A program made the position numbers and the translations under genes. This document shows, piece after piece, positions 24,026-32,364 of a DNA stretch of 64,000 nt; within the stretch, counting starts at the first letter, position 1, and the number at the start of each line of letters is the position of its first letter. The notes under the pieces were generated by a model, which had not been told where the DNA came from, did no database searches, and was given only the letters and a program-made list of their open reading frames with translations. Source of the DNA: Kribbella capetownensis (lineage in GTDB: Bacteria > Actinomycetota > Actinomycetes > Propionibacteriales > Kribbellaceae); contig NZ_SJKD01000004.1 of the NCBI RefSeq assembly GCF_004331485.1, positions 248,001 through 312,000 on the forward strand. The letters run 5' to 3'.

Positions 24026-25312
24026 TCACTGACCCAAGGACGCCAACGCGTCGCCGGTGGTCAGAACAGGCCCGACCCCCGGTGACGGCTGGGTCAGCGC
24101 GAAGGCGAGTAACGCGTCCGCGGACTGGCGCGCACTCTCCCCGGTCAGCGACATGCGACCGGCGATGAGCGCGGCGACCAGCGGTGTCGAGAACGACGTA
24201 CCACTCCAGCGTGCCATGCCGGTGAAGTCCCGGACCTCGCCCGTGTTCGGTGGCTCGGTGCACTCGTAACTCCCGGTCAGGAACGCGTTCACCAGGTTCT
24301 CGCCCGGCGCGTAGACGTCGACCCAGCCACCGAAGTTGCTGAACGACGCGCGATCGCGCCCGTTGTCGGCGAGCGCTCCGACCGACACGGTCTCCGGGAA
24401 CGCGGCCGGCCAGAAATAGTCCCGGCTGTTCTCGTTCCCGGCTGCGGCCACCAGGACCAGACCGTTCACCCGATTCAGCCGGGTCTGGACGAACACGTCG
24501 AGGCCGAGCGCCGGAAGGTCGAAACGCGTCCTGGTTCCGGCCGACAGACTGATGATGTCCGGAGCGAGATCGAGTACTTCGTCAAGAGCCTGGGCGAGAT
24601 CGAACTCCCACATCGCGCCGACACTGGTGAAATAGCTCTTGACCACCACCTCGACATTTCGCGCCACCGCCCGCAGTACGCCGGCGATGAAGGTGCCGTG
24701 ACCCGCGTACGGCCGGATCCGGCCGGAGGGAAAGAACGCGTCCTCCGGATCGCCGGTCACGCCGTTCAGCCAGTACGCCGCGGGTGCCTCGGACCAGCCG
24801 ACGTCGAGCACGACCACCTTCACTCCGCGCCCGTCGGCGGCACCGGCGGGCAGGAACGGAGTCGGCAGTACGGGGTCCGGCGGGATCCCCTGCGCAACCT
24901 CCTCGGGTTCGGTCGCCGGACACGGGCTGACGCTGGGAGTCACGTAGAACAAGTGCTCTGGAGTGACGACCCCGCGGCCGAGCCGTTGGTCGGCAAGAGC
25001 CAGGAAGCGTTGCGTGGGGTTCGGTCCTTCCGGTGCGTTCGGCGGAACCTTGTCCGGCAGCAGTAGCCGGCTGACCCCGCCGATGCCGCCTTCACCAGTC
25101 GTGCCGCCCTGGAAGAGTTCGACCACACGCTGCAGATCCTCGTCGCGGACGAGCACTGTACCGATGCGGTACAGATAGTCGGCGCCTTCCTTTTCCCACT
25201 CCGGCGGATGGACGCCGGCGTCGCGTCCGAATGCCTCCAGGATGAGTTTGATCTGGGCGATGTACTTCGGGTCCTGTTGTTCGGTCGTTTGATTTCCCGT
25301 TTTTTGCGCCAT
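24026..25312 (-). CDS. Cytoplasmic S8 (subtilisin-like) serine protease, part of the CHAT/sigma locus
   Basis: 428 residues. The catalytic triad is complete: Asp170 in VVVLDVGW, His205 in GHGTFIAG, Ser373 in GTSFSTPLVA, with oxyanion Asn293 in AAAGNEN. About 150 residues precede the protease domain; they are mixed alpha/beta (YLYRIGTVLVRDEDLQRVVE) and look like a cofactor or inhibitory domain. There is no signal peptide, unlike most subtilases, so it should act inside the cell. It is divergent from the TPR-CHAT gene across 74 bp containing a strong palindrome. This suggests a joint proteolytic response unit rather than nutrient digestion. Confidence 0.9.
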   Translation of the reverse strand: MAQKTGNQTTEQQDPKYIAQIKLILEAFGRDAGVHPPEWEKEGADYLYRIGTVLVRDEDLQRVVELFQGGTTGEGGIGGVSRLLLPDKVPPNAPEGPNPTQRFLALADQRLGRGVVTPEHLFYVTPSVSPCPATEPEEVAQGIPPDPVLPTPFLPAGAADGRGVKVVVLDVGWSEAPAAYWLNGVTGDPEDAFFPSGRIRPYAGHGTFIAGVLRAVARNVEVVVKSYFTSVGAMWEFDLAQALDEVLDLAPDIISLSAGTRTRFDLPALGLDVFVQTRLNRVNGLVLVAAAGNENSRDYFWPAAFPETVSVGALADNGRDRASFSNFGGWVDVYAPGENLVNAFLTGSYECTEPPNTGEVRDFTGMARWSGTSFSTPLVAALIAGRMSLTGESARQSADALLAFALTQPSPGVGPVLTTGDALASLGQ

Positions 25313-25348
25313 TCGGTGGGCGATCCCCCTTGAATCGTTAACCCGGAA

Positions 25349-25366
25349 CTCGACGAAATCGTCGAG
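25349..25366. promoter_or_regulatory. Palindrome in the divergent S8/CHAT promoter region
   Basis: CTCGACGAAATCGTCGAG has perfect 8-bp arms around AA. It lies 8 bp before the -10-like TATCAT (25375-25380) of the CHAT gene, so it covers its -35/spacer region, and 36 bp from the S8 start. It is a likely shared operator. Confidence 0.6.
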
Positions 25367-25386
25367 CGGACCGATATCATTTCACC

Positions 25387-28005
25387 GTGCAGACGGCCGG
25401 GGGGAGTGTCGAAACGGCGGTTGCACCGAACGATCTGCTGCCGCTGGCTCTCTCGCGTCCGCACGACGCCATCGCGGCGGCCCGATCGTTGCTCGCCGGC
25501 GACCTCGATCCGGACGCCGCGTCCTGCGCGCACCAGGCGATCGGGATCGGCCTGCGCCAGCTCGGCGATGTGGACACCGCGATCCGCGAGCTCCGGATCG
25601 CGCTGCGACTCACCCAGACCGCGGGCCGGCCGGAGCGAGAGGCCGATGTTCTCGCCACCCTCGGCGCGACCCTTGGCCGGGCCGGCCGCAGCCGCGAGGG
25701 ACTCACCCACCTGGACCGCGCGGTGAGGCTCAGCCGGGGAGCGCTCTCGGGGCGCGTTCTGCTGCGCCGTGCCGACGTACTGCTGATCCTGGGCAGGCAT
25801 CGCGAGGCGCTGGACGATCTGCGGATCGCGATCAGCCGGCTGCGGCGGTCCGGTGACCGGGTCTGGGAGGCACGCTGCCGCAACTACCGCGGGTTCATCC
25901 AGCTCGAGATGGGCATCACCCGGCAGGCCGACACCGATTTCGAACAGGCCGGCCGGTTGTACGCCGCGAGCGGCCAGGAGTTCGAGTACGCCGAAACCCG
26001 TCAGAACCGTGGCCTGGTTGCGTTCTCGCGCGGCGATCTGCCGGCCGCGCTGCAGTACCTCGACGAGGCCGGGCGCGGGTTTGCCGAGGTCGGCGTGGTC
26101 TGGCCCGAGCTCGCGATCGACCGGTGTGCTGTCTTACTAGCGGCGGGTCTGCCGACCGAGGCGCTCGCCGAGGCGGACCAGGCGATCGACCGGATGGAAA
26201 CCGTTGGTGGGCAGGCGACGAAGCGAGCCGAGGTGCTGTTCGCGGCGGCGACCGCGGCGCTGGCGGCCGGTGAGCTCGAGACCGCGCGATCCCGTGCAGA
26301 GAGCGCCCGCCGGTTGTTCTCGGCCCAGCGTCGTCCGTGGTGGTCGATCCGCGCGTCGATGGTGCAACTCGATGCTCGGTACCAATCCGGGGAGAGCGGT
26401 CCCAAGTTGCTGCGGCAGGTGACGGAGACCGCCAGGCGGCTCGACACCCTCGGCGCTACAGAAGCTTCGGCCGCGCACCTGCTCGCCGGCCGGCTCGCGT
26501 TGGCCGACGGACGAACGCGGACAGCCGAGCGGCAGTTGGAGTTGGCCGGACGGCGGACCCGAGACACTCCGCCACTCGCCCGCGGTGCCGCATGGCTCGG
26601 CAAGGCGTTGCGGTCCGAGGCCAGAGGCGACGTCCGCGGAATGCTGACCGCGTGCGCCCGTGGCCTAGACGCGCTGGACGAACATCGCCTGATGATGGGC
26701 GCGACCGAACTGCGAGCACGCGCGAGCGGTCATGGCGCCGAGTTGGCCGGACTCGCGCTCCGCGATGCGTTGCGGCGCGACGACGCCAGGAGCCTGCTGA
26801 AATGGGGCGAACGCTGGCGTGCCACCGCGCTGACGATCCCGCCCGTGCGTCCACCGGACGACCAGCAACTCGTCCACGATCTCGCCGCCCTGCGCGACAT
26901 CGTACGACGGCTGGACGCGAAACGCGATGGGGACGGGACGGATCCGGCCCTCGATCGTGAACGGCGCCGGCTCGAGAAAGCAGTGCGAGAACACACGCTC
27001 CGAGCGCACGGGCATCGCTCGCACCCGGAGACCTCCGGAGTTCAGCTCGACGAGTTGATCGACGAACTGGGCGACACGGTGCTGGTCGAGTTGATCGAGA
27101 TCGACGGAGTCCTGCACGCGGTGGTGGCGCGCGACGGCCGGATCAGCCGGCTGACGGTTGGGCCGATGGCGACGGCCGAGATCGAAGTGGAGCGATCTCG
27201 GTTCCGGCTGCGCTGGCTGGCCCACGGACGATCGAAGTCCGGTCCTTCGCTGGATGTGCTCGGGGCCCGGCTTGGCAGCGCGATCCTCGGTCCGGTGCAG
27301 GACGTGCTCGAGGATCGGCCTGTGGTGATCGTGCCTCCGGCGCGACTGCAGGCGTTGCCCTGGGGCCTGGTGCCGTCGCTGGATAGTCGCGCGGTGAATG
27401 TCGTACCGTCAGCGGCGACCTGGTTGCGGGCACGACGGTTGCAGCCGCCGTCCGATCGCCGGGTCGTCCTCGTGCTCGGCCCGGGTCTGCCGGCCGGTCG
27501 TGCCGAGGTCTCGCGCCTCGCCGAGCGGTACCCGGGCGCGACCGTCCTCGCGAACGGCGACGCCACCGCCGACAGGGTGCTGAAGGAACTCGACGGCGCG
27601 TGGATCGGCCACATTGCTGCTCATGGCACGTTCAGGTCCGACAGTCCTTTGTTCTCTTCGCTGCGACTGGACGACGGTCCGCTGACCGTCTACGACTTCG
27701 AGCGGCTGCGGCGGGCGCCGTACCGATTGGTGTTGTCGAGTTGTGAGTCGGGGCTGGCGAAACCGGTCGGCGCCGACGAGTTGCTCGGACTGAGCAGCAG
27801 TCTCGTGCCGCTCGGCGCGGCCGGCATCCTGGCCAGCGTCGTGCCGGTGAACGACCCGGCCACCGTGCCCCTGATGACAGCGCTCCACGATCACCTGCAA
27901 GCCGGTGAGCCGCTGGCGGGTGCGTTCGCGCTCGCCCGTGCCAAGGTCGGCGACGACCCTGTTGCCCGTGCGGCGGGCCGGTCGTTCGTCGCACTGGGAG
28001 CGTGA
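25387..28005 (+). CDS. TPR-CHAT protein (caspase-like protease with tetratricopeptide repeats)
   Basis: 872 residues. Residues about 40-470 are Ala/Leu/Arg-rich helical pairs of TPR type (AIRELRIALRLTQTAGR, ALQYLDEAGRGFAEVG and similar). The C-terminal CHAT domain (about 560-872) has the caspase-like dyad: His746 in HIAAHGTF and Cys786 in LSSCESGL, plus LPWGLVPSL and GAAGILASVVPVND. The CHAT family includes separase-like proteases, and TPR-CHAT proteins act as regulated proteases in type III-E CRISPR. The GTG start is 6 nt after TATCAT (leaderless). It is followed by the sigma factor and divergent from S8. The substrate is unknown, and an intact dyad argues for activity. Confidence 0.92.
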   Translation: MQTAGGSVETAVAPNDLLPLALSRPHDAIAAARSLLAGDLDPDAASCAHQAIGIGLRQLGDVDTAIRELRIALRLTQTAGRPEREADVLATLGATLGRAGRSREGLTHLDRAVRLSRGALSGRVLLRRADVLLILGRHREALDDLRIAISRLRRSGDRVWEARCRNYRGFIQLEMGITRQADTDFEQAGRLYAASGQEFEYAETRQNRGLVAFSRGDLPAALQYLDEAGRGFAEVGVVWPELAIDRCAVLLAAGLPTEALAEADQAIDRMETVGGQATKRAEVLFAAATAALAAGELETARSRAESARRLFSAQRRPWWSIRASMVQLDARYQSGESGPKLLRQVTETARRLDTLGATEASAAHLLAGRLALADGRTRTAERQLELAGRRTRDTPPLARGAAWLGKALRSEARGDVRGMLTACARGLDALDEHRLMMGATELRARASGHGAELAGLALRDALRRDDARSLLKWGERWRATALTIPPVRPPDDQQLVHDLAALRDIVRRLDAKRDGDGTDPALDRERRRLEKAVREHTLRAHGHRSHPETSGVQLDELIDELGDTVLVELIEIDGVLHAVVARDGRISRLTVGPMATAEIEVERSRFRLRWLAHGRSKSGPSLDVLGARLGSAILGPVQDVLEDRPVVIVPPARLQALPWGLVPSLDSRAVNVVPSAATWLRARRLQPPSDRRVVLVLGPGLPAGRAEVSRLAERYPGATVLANGDATADRVLKELDGAWIGHIAAHGTFRSDSPLFSSLRLDDGPLTVYDFERLRRAPYRLVLSSCESGLAKPVGADELLGLSSSLVPLGAAGILASVVPVNDPATVPLMTALHDHLQAGEPLAGAFALARAKVGDDPVARAAGRSFVALGA

Positions 28006-28074
28006 TTCACACCATGTATCAACGCGCGGCCCGCGGACTCCGTATCAATGACGGCGGGCGGAAGGAGCGGGGGA

Positions 28075-28644
28075 ATGCGGGATGATCCGACCGTCGTCAG
28101 CCTGGTCGTGCGCGCCGGGGACGGGGACCAGGAAGCCTGGGACGAGCTCGTCGAGCGGTACGCCCCACTGATCTGGTCCATCTGCCGCCGGTACCGGCTT
28201 CAGCCGGGAGACACCGACGACGTGGGTCAGGGCGTGTGGCTGCGGCTGATCGAGCATCTGCCCGGGCTTCGCGAACCGGCCGCACTGCCGGGCTGGATCG
28301 CGACGACCGCGCAACGCGAGTGTCTGCGCCTGCTGCGGGTGTCGAGCCGGGTCGACCCTGTCGACCCGGTGGACTCGCGGGAGGTGGGAGAGCACGCCGT
28401 GGAGCATGCGGTGGCGGAGGAGGAGGTGCTGCGGCACGAACGACGGCGGATCGTCCGGGCCGCCTTCGGCCAGCTGTCCCAGCGCTGTCAGTTGCTGTTG
28501 GCAATGATCACGCAGGACCCGCCGGCGCCGTACGACGAGATCAGCCGCAAGCTGCACATGCCGATGGGCAGCATCGGCCCGAACCGGGCCCGCTGCCTGG
28601 ACCGGCTGCGGCGGGCGCCGGCTCTGGCGACACTGGTGGACTAG
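28075..28644 (+). CDS. ECF-type RNA polymerase sigma factor
   Basis: 189 residues. Region 2 reads AWDELVERYAPLIWSICRRY, then DVGQGVWLRLIEHLPGLREP. After a linker, region 4 reads FGQLSQRCQLLLAMI and YDEISRKLHMPMGSIGPNRARCLDRLRR, the region 4.2 HTH. ATG 28075 follows GGAGCGGGGGA; an ATG at 28048 is an alternative. It is 69 bp after the CHAT stop and 55 bp before the small gene, so likely one transcription unit or tight cluster. The spacer before it holds two GTATCAA words. The next gene is the best candidate for an anti-sigma or partner protein. Confidence 0.9.
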   Translation: MRDDPTVVSLVVRAGDGDQEAWDELVERYAPLIWSICRRYRLQPGDTDDVGQGVWLRLIEHLPGLREPAALPGWIATTAQRECLRLLRVSSRVDPVDPVDSREVGEHAVEHAVAEEEVLRHERRRIVRAAFGQLSQRCQLLLAMITQDPPAPYDEISRKLHMPMGSIGPNRARCLDRLRRAPALATLVD

Positions 28645-28699
28645 CACTGAAATGAGCGCTGAAGACGAACACTGAGGGATCAGTGCGGAGGTGGGAGGC

Positions 28700-29164
28700 A
28701 TGACGGAGACCGGCTGGAACGACGACGAGCTCCTCGACGCGTTGCGCGACGCGCTGCAGACCGAGCGGGAGATGCCCCGCACGTTCGTCGACGCGGGTAA
28801 GGCGGCGTTCGTCTGGCGGACCATCGACGCAGAGCTCGCCGCCCTGACCTACGACTCGGCCTGGGAGAGCGCGGATGCCGCGCCGGTCCGATCGGAGAGC
28901 CGAGCTGCCACCTTGCGCGCACTCACGTTCGCCTCCGACGGCTGGACGATCGAGATCGAGCTCACGCCCACCGGCGTACTCGGCCAGCTGGATCCGCCCG
29001 AGTCCGGCACGGTCAGTGCCCGCGGCCACAGCGGGGAGTTGGCTTCGGCCGAGATCGACGACCTCGGGTTCTTCGTGCTCTGGCCGATCCCGACCGAGCC
29101 CTACCGCCTGATCTGTACGCCGGCCTCCGGGCCGACGATCCTCACCGGCTGGGTGACGCCGTAG
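28700..29164 (+). CDS. Small uncharacterised sigma-associated protein (candidate anti-sigma or protease target)
   Basis: 154 residues, no known domain that I can name. The N-terminal half is helical and acidic (WNDDELLDALRDALQTE, then FVDAGKAAFVWRTIDAELAA, LTYDSAWES). The C-terminal half is beta-rich (WTIEIELTPTGVLGQL, SGTVSARG, IDDLGFFVLWPIPTEP). There is no membrane segment or zinc motif, so it is not a classical ZAS anti-sigma. ATG 28700 is set by GGAGG at 28687; just before it, CACTGA/TCAGTG (28670-28685) forms a small hairpin that could mask the ribosome site. Position after the sigma gene, as in Csx30-RpoE pairs, is the only functional clue. Confidence 0.78.
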   Translation: MTETGWNDDELLDALRDALQTEREMPRTFVDAGKAAFVWRTIDAELAALTYDSAWESADAAPVRSESRAATLRALTFASDGWTIEIELTPTGVLGQLDPPESGTVSARGHSGELASAEIDDLGFFVLWPIPTEPYRLICTPASGPTILTGWVTP

Positions 29165-29191
29165 CCGACCCCTGGGGGGCCGGCTACGGCG
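29157..29191. terminator. Bidirectional terminator between the sigma-locus small gene and PhoX
   Basis: CGCCGTAGCCG (29157-29167) pairs perfectly with CGGCTACGGCG (29181-29191), with an inner CCCC/GGGG extension. The left arm includes the stop codon of the small gene, and the PhoX stop is 8 bp beyond the right arm. Confidence 0.75.
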
Positions 29192-29198
29192 GTCAGCC

Positions 29199-30650
29199 TC
29201 AGCCCAGGTAGTCGCGCCACGGGCCGGTGATGGCCAGCGTGATGCCCGGGGTCTGGATGTTGACGAAGAGCACCTTGCCGTCGGCGGAGAACGTCGGACC
29301 GGTGAACTCCGAGTCGTTCAGCATGTTCCGGGCGATCGCGTACGTCGGGCCGCCCGGGGTCGCGCTGAGCACGTGGCTGCTCGCGGTGCCGTCCTCGGCG
29401 AGGATCAGCGAGCCCCACGGGGTGACAGTGACGTTGTCCGGACCGTCGAAGTTGTAGTCGTCGTACTTCGCCTCGGCACCCTTGTTCGCGGCCGCGCTCT
29501 CCGGGAAGTACGTGACCAGCTGGATGGTCTTGGCGTCGTAGTTGTAGAACCAGACCATGCCGTCGTGCGGTACGCCGTCGGCCGGCAGGTCGGCGGTGCC
29601 GCCTTCGGCGAACGAGTTGACGACGTACACGCCGTCACGGGTGCCGTAGACGCCCTCGAACTTCTTGCCGCGGGTGACCTGGCCCTCGGTGAACTGGTTG
29701 CGCACCGAGACGGTCAGCCCGTCGCGGTCGGCCACCGGCACCCAGGCGACCCGGAACGGCCGGAGCAGCTGCGCCGAGGTCAGGTAGGCCACGTCCGGGA
29801 TCGGCTTGCCGTCGTCACCGAGGATCGCCATCGCCTCGAGCGTGCCGAAGTCCTTGTCGGCCAGGTCCTTGTAGCTGCGCGAGCTGAGCTTGTAGCCGCG
29901 CGGCGCGGACCAGCGGTAGAACAGGCCGTTCGGGCCGCTGGCGTCCTCGGACAGGTAGATGTGGGTCCGGTCCTCGTCGATCGCCAGCGCCTCATGGGCG
30001 TAGCGGCCGAGCGCCTTCAGCGGCAGCGGGTGCGCGGTCTTGCCGTCGGCCCAGACCTCGAAGACGTACCCGTGGTCCTTGAGCCGGCTGGTGCCGTTGG
30101 CCTTGCTCTCGGTCTCCTCACACGTCATCCAGGTGCCCCACGGGGTCGGGCCGCCGGCGCAGTTGGTGAGGGTGCCGGAGATGCCGACCCACTCGCCCTT
30201 GTTGCGGCCGTCCTTGTCGACGGAGATGACGGTGCAGCCGCCGGCCGAACCGACCGCCGAGTCGTACACGGTGCCCGGGATCTGCGGTACGCCGAGCGGG
30301 TCGTTGCCGCCGATCTCGTGGTTCTGGATCAGCGTGTAGCCGTTGCGGTCGTTGTCGACCACGGCGGTGCCGTCGTGCAGCGACGGAGTCGGCTGGCCGC
30401 TCTTCAGCTTGGTCTCACCGGCGTGGGTGACGACCTTGTACTTGAAGCCGGCCGGCAGGGCGAGCAGGCCGTTCGGGTCGTCCAGCAGCGGTGGGAAGGG
30501 ACGGTGCGTCGGGAACGGCCCGGGACCGTGGTGCGAGTGCGAGACCGGGGTGGCCTCGGCGAGCGACGGCACCGAGCCGACGGTGGCGAAGCCGACGCCC
30601 GCGGCGCCGACGGCGGCACCACGGAGAACGGAACGGCGATCGACTGACAT
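29199..30650 (-). CDS. phoX: PhoX-family alkaline phosphatase (DUF839), Tat-exported
   Basis: 483 residues. The N-terminus MSVDRRSVLRG is a twin-arginine signal followed by AAVGAAGVGFATVG and an AXA-like end, so the protein is exported folded. The family pattern includes GGCTVISVDKDG, NCAGGPTPWGTWMTCEE, GRYAHEALAI and the C-terminal FDGPDNVTVTPWGSLILAEDG. PhoX enzymes are calcium/iron phosphomonoesterases made under phosphate starvation. The start is ATG 30650 with GAGGAGC before it; an upstream codon at 30668 is less likely. It is monocistronic. Confidence 0.9.
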   Translation of the reverse strand: MSVDRRSVLRGAAVGAAGVGFATVGSVPSLAEATPVSHSHHGPGPFPTHRPFPPLLDDPNGLLALPAGFKYKVVTHAGETKLKSGQPTPSLHDGTAVVDNDRNGYTLIQNHEIGGNDPLGVPQIPGTVYDSAVGSAGGCTVISVDKDGRNKGEWVGISGTLTNCAGGPTPWGTWMTCEETESKANGTSRLKDHGYVFEVWADGKTAHPLPLKALGRYAHEALAIDEDRTHIYLSEDASGPNGLFYRWSAPRGYKLSSRSYKDLADKDFGTLEAMAILGDDGKPIPDVAYLTSAQLLRPFRVAWVPVADRDGLTVSVRNQFTEGQVTRGKKFEGVYGTRDGVYVVNSFAEGGTADLPADGVPHDGMVWFYNYDAKTIQLVTYFPESAAANKGAEAKYDDYNFDGPDNVTVTPWGSLILAEDGTASSHVLSATPGGPTYAIARNMLNDSEFTGPTFSADGKVLFVNIQTPGITLAITGPWRDYLG

Positions 30651-30815
30651 GGAATGCTCCTCAAGCATTTAGTGGCGGACCGGCGCGGGCGACAGCCGCT
30701 GATCCTGTGTTCTCGAACCGCACAGAGTCGCTCGGCGGCACTGCGGGCCGGGACCTCTCCCACAGGGCGACGGTGTCCGCCCGAGCGTGGATGATCCTGC
30801 CGTCGGTCGGCTGCC

Positions 30816-30837
30816 AGCCGGCAAACACCATCTGAAC
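30816..30837 (-). promoter_or_regulatory. Weak PHO-box-like direct repeat upstream of phoX
   Basis: On the minus strand, two contiguous 11-mers read GTTCAGATGGT and GTTTGCCGGCT. They resemble the GTTCA-type units of actinobacterial PhoP boxes only in their first bases. The site is 166 bp from the start. The rest of the 270-bp gap (30651-30920) shows only the promoter at 30886. Confidence 0.22.
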
Positions 30838-30885
30838 AACTCAGTGGTAATCGCCGAGCGGTCTCGGGTTGTGCCGTGAGGTCTA

Positions 30886-30914
30886 TTGACAATCGATAGG
30901 TAGCCACTGATAGT
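30886..30914 (+). promoter_or_regulatory. Promoter of the DUF2975/XRE operon
   Basis: TTGACA (30886-30891), a 17-bp spacer and GATAGT (30909-30914), ending 6 nt before ATG 30921, so the transcript should be leaderless. Half-sites CGATAG and GATAG-TCGAT around it may bind the XRE product. Confidence 0.75.
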
Positions 30915-30920
30915 CGATGC

Positions 30921-31400
30921 ATGAATCTGGTCGACCGGGTCGTCGTACCCCTCCGGATCCTGCTCGTCATGTTGTTCGCCGGCCTGGTGTTCGCGCAGGC
31001 GCTGAGCATGCCGGGACAGTTCGCCTACATGGCGAGGGAGGAACCCGACCTGGCCTACCTGCGCTGGCCGTTGACGATCTGGTCGATCCTGGGACTGCTC
31101 TGCGTGCAGGTCGTGATCGTCTGCACATGGCAGTTGCTGACGATGGTGAAGGCCGACCGGATCTTCACCGAGGACGCGTTCGTCTGGGTGGACGCGATCC
31201 TGTGGGCGCTCAGTGCCGCCTGGGTGTTGCTGTTCGCCGGGTTCGTCTACCTCGGCTGGCTGGCGAACGACCCGGGGCTGCCGATCGTTCTGTTCGGCAT
31301 GGTGCTGACCGGCGCCGTCCTGGTGCTGCTCATGGTGGTGATGCGGGCCCTGCTCAGGCGCGCCACCACGCTGCGGGCCGATATGGAAGCGGTCATCTGA
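30921..31400 (+). CDS. DUF2975 four-helix membrane protein
   Basis: 159 residues with four membrane segments (about 8-30, 50-72, 90-115, 120-145). The loop LTMVKADRIFTEDAFVWVD is the conserved DUF2975 signature. These proteins are nearly always encoded with a small YozG-like HTH protein, as here. The stop overlaps the HTH start by one base (TGATG). The function is unknown; the pair may sense a membrane condition and control itself. Confidence 0.88.
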   Translation: MNLVDRVVVPLRILLVMLFAGLVFAQALSMPGQFAYMAREEPDLAYLRWPLTIWSILGLLCVQVVIVCTWQLLTMVKADRIFTEDAFVWVDAILWALSAAWVLLFAGFVYLGWLANDPGLPIVLFGMVLTGAVLVLLMVVMRALLRRATTLRADMEAVI

Positions 31401-31606
31401 TGCCCATCATCGTGCGCATCGACGTCGAGTTGGCGAAGCGGAAGATGAGCGTGGGGGAGTTCGCCGAGAAGGTCGGTCTGACGCCGGCGAACATCGCCGT
31501 ACTGAAGAACGGCCGGGCCAAGGCGGTCCGCTTCAGCACCCTGGAATCCATGTGCCGCGTGCTGGAGTGCCAGCCCGGCGATCTGCTGGAGTTCGTCGAG
31601 GACTGA
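31400..31606 (+). CDS. YozG-like XRE/Cro-type HTH regulator
   Basis: 68 residues, a bare helix-turn-helix: IIVRIDVELAKRKMSVGEF, EKVGLTPANIAVLKNGRAKA and RFSTLESMCRVLECQPGDLL. The length and C-terminal LEF are typical for the DUF2975 partner. It is translationally coupled to the membrane gene. It probably autoregulates the operon at the promoter at 30886 (inference). Confidence 0.9.
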   Translation: MPIIVRIDVELAKRKMSVGEFAEKVGLTPANIAVLKNGRAKAVRFSTLESMCRVLECQPGDLLEFVED

Positions 31607-31612
31607 CGCTCG

Positions 31613-31633
31613 CTAGTGCCCCGCGGGCACTAG
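31613..31633. terminator. Perfect hairpin between the XRE gene and the APH-like gene
   Basis: CTAGTGCCC (31613-31621), loop CGC, GGGCACTAG (31625-31633). It is 7 bp after the XRE stop, so it can terminate that operon. It also overlaps the -10-like TAGGCT (31631-31636) of the next gene, so an operator role is possible. Confidence 0.6.
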
Positions 31634-31642
31634 GCTGCGTGG

Positions 31643-32314
31643 ATGACAGGGCTCTCGGGCGCTGAGGTCCGGCGCGTCGGCAACCACTTCGTGAAGAGGG
31701 ATCCGGCTGTCGCCGCGGAGGCGGAGCGGCTGGAATGGCTGGCACAGCAGGGGATCAAGGTGCCTCGGATCGTCGATCAGCGCGACGGCGTACTGACGAC
31801 CGAGGCGGTCCCGGGCGTACCGGCGTCGTACGACTGGACCGACGAACTGCGGCCCGCGGTCGTGGCGACGTTCGTCGAGCTCGCCCGCGCCCTGCACAGC
31901 CTGCCGATCGAGGACTGCCCGTTCCGCCGCGACCTGGACACGACCATGGCGGAGGCTCGCTCGCGGGTCGCCGCGGGCCTGGTGGATCTGGACAACCTCG
32001 AGGATTCGTACGCCGGCTGGACCGGTGAGCAACTGCTCGCGGAGCTGGAGCGGACCCGGCCGTCGAGTGAGGACCTGGTCGTGTGTCATGGCGATCTGAC
32101 CCCGGACAACGTCCTGGTCGATCCGCGGACCGGCCGGCTGACCGGGGTGATCGATGTCGGGCGGTTGGGCGTCGCGGATCGGTGGCTCGATCTGGCGATC
32201 CTCCAGCGGGAGCTGACGCAGGAGCCATTCGCCGCGTTCCTGGCCGGCTACGGACTGACCGGGCCCGATCAGGACAAGCTGGACTTCTACATCCTGCTGG
32301 ACGAGCTCTTCTGA
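31643..32314 (+). CDS. APH(3')-like aminoglycoside phosphotransferase family protein (short)
   Basis: 223 residues of the protein-kinase-like APH fold, shorter than classic APH(3') (about 264). The catalytic loop VVCHGDLTPDNVLVD and the metal motif GVIDVGRLGVADRWLDLAI are intact, and the C-terminus DFYILLDELF is a close APH(3') match. The N-terminal lobe is reduced (FVKRDPAVAAEAERL holds the likely ATP lysine). The ATG is 6 nt after TAGGCT. Whether it phosphorylates aminoglycosides or another small molecule cannot be told. Confidence 0.87.
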   Translation: MTGLSGAEVRRVGNHFVKRDPAVAAEAERLEWLAQQGIKVPRIVDQRDGVLTTEAVPGVPASYDWTDELRPAVVATFVELARALHSLPIEDCPFRRDLDTTMAEARSRVAAGLVDLDNLEDSYAGWTGEQLLAELERTRPSSEDLVVCHGDLTPDNVLVDPRTGRLTGVIDVGRLGVADRWLDLAILQRELTQEPFAAFLAGYGLTGPDQDKLDFYILLDELF

Positions 32315-32364
32315 GGCTGCAACGGCGGGCGCCCGCGGAGCGTCTAGGGTAGGAGGTGATTGTG

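Noticed and set aside
23860..24168. Small open frames downstream of the hydrolase
   Set aside because: No ribosome site, poly-G composition, and they run into the S8 gene and the terminator hairpin.
30816..30837. Firm PhoP binding box before phoX
   Set aside because: Only the first bases of each 11-mer fit and the distance to the gene is long; kept only as a low-confidence feature.
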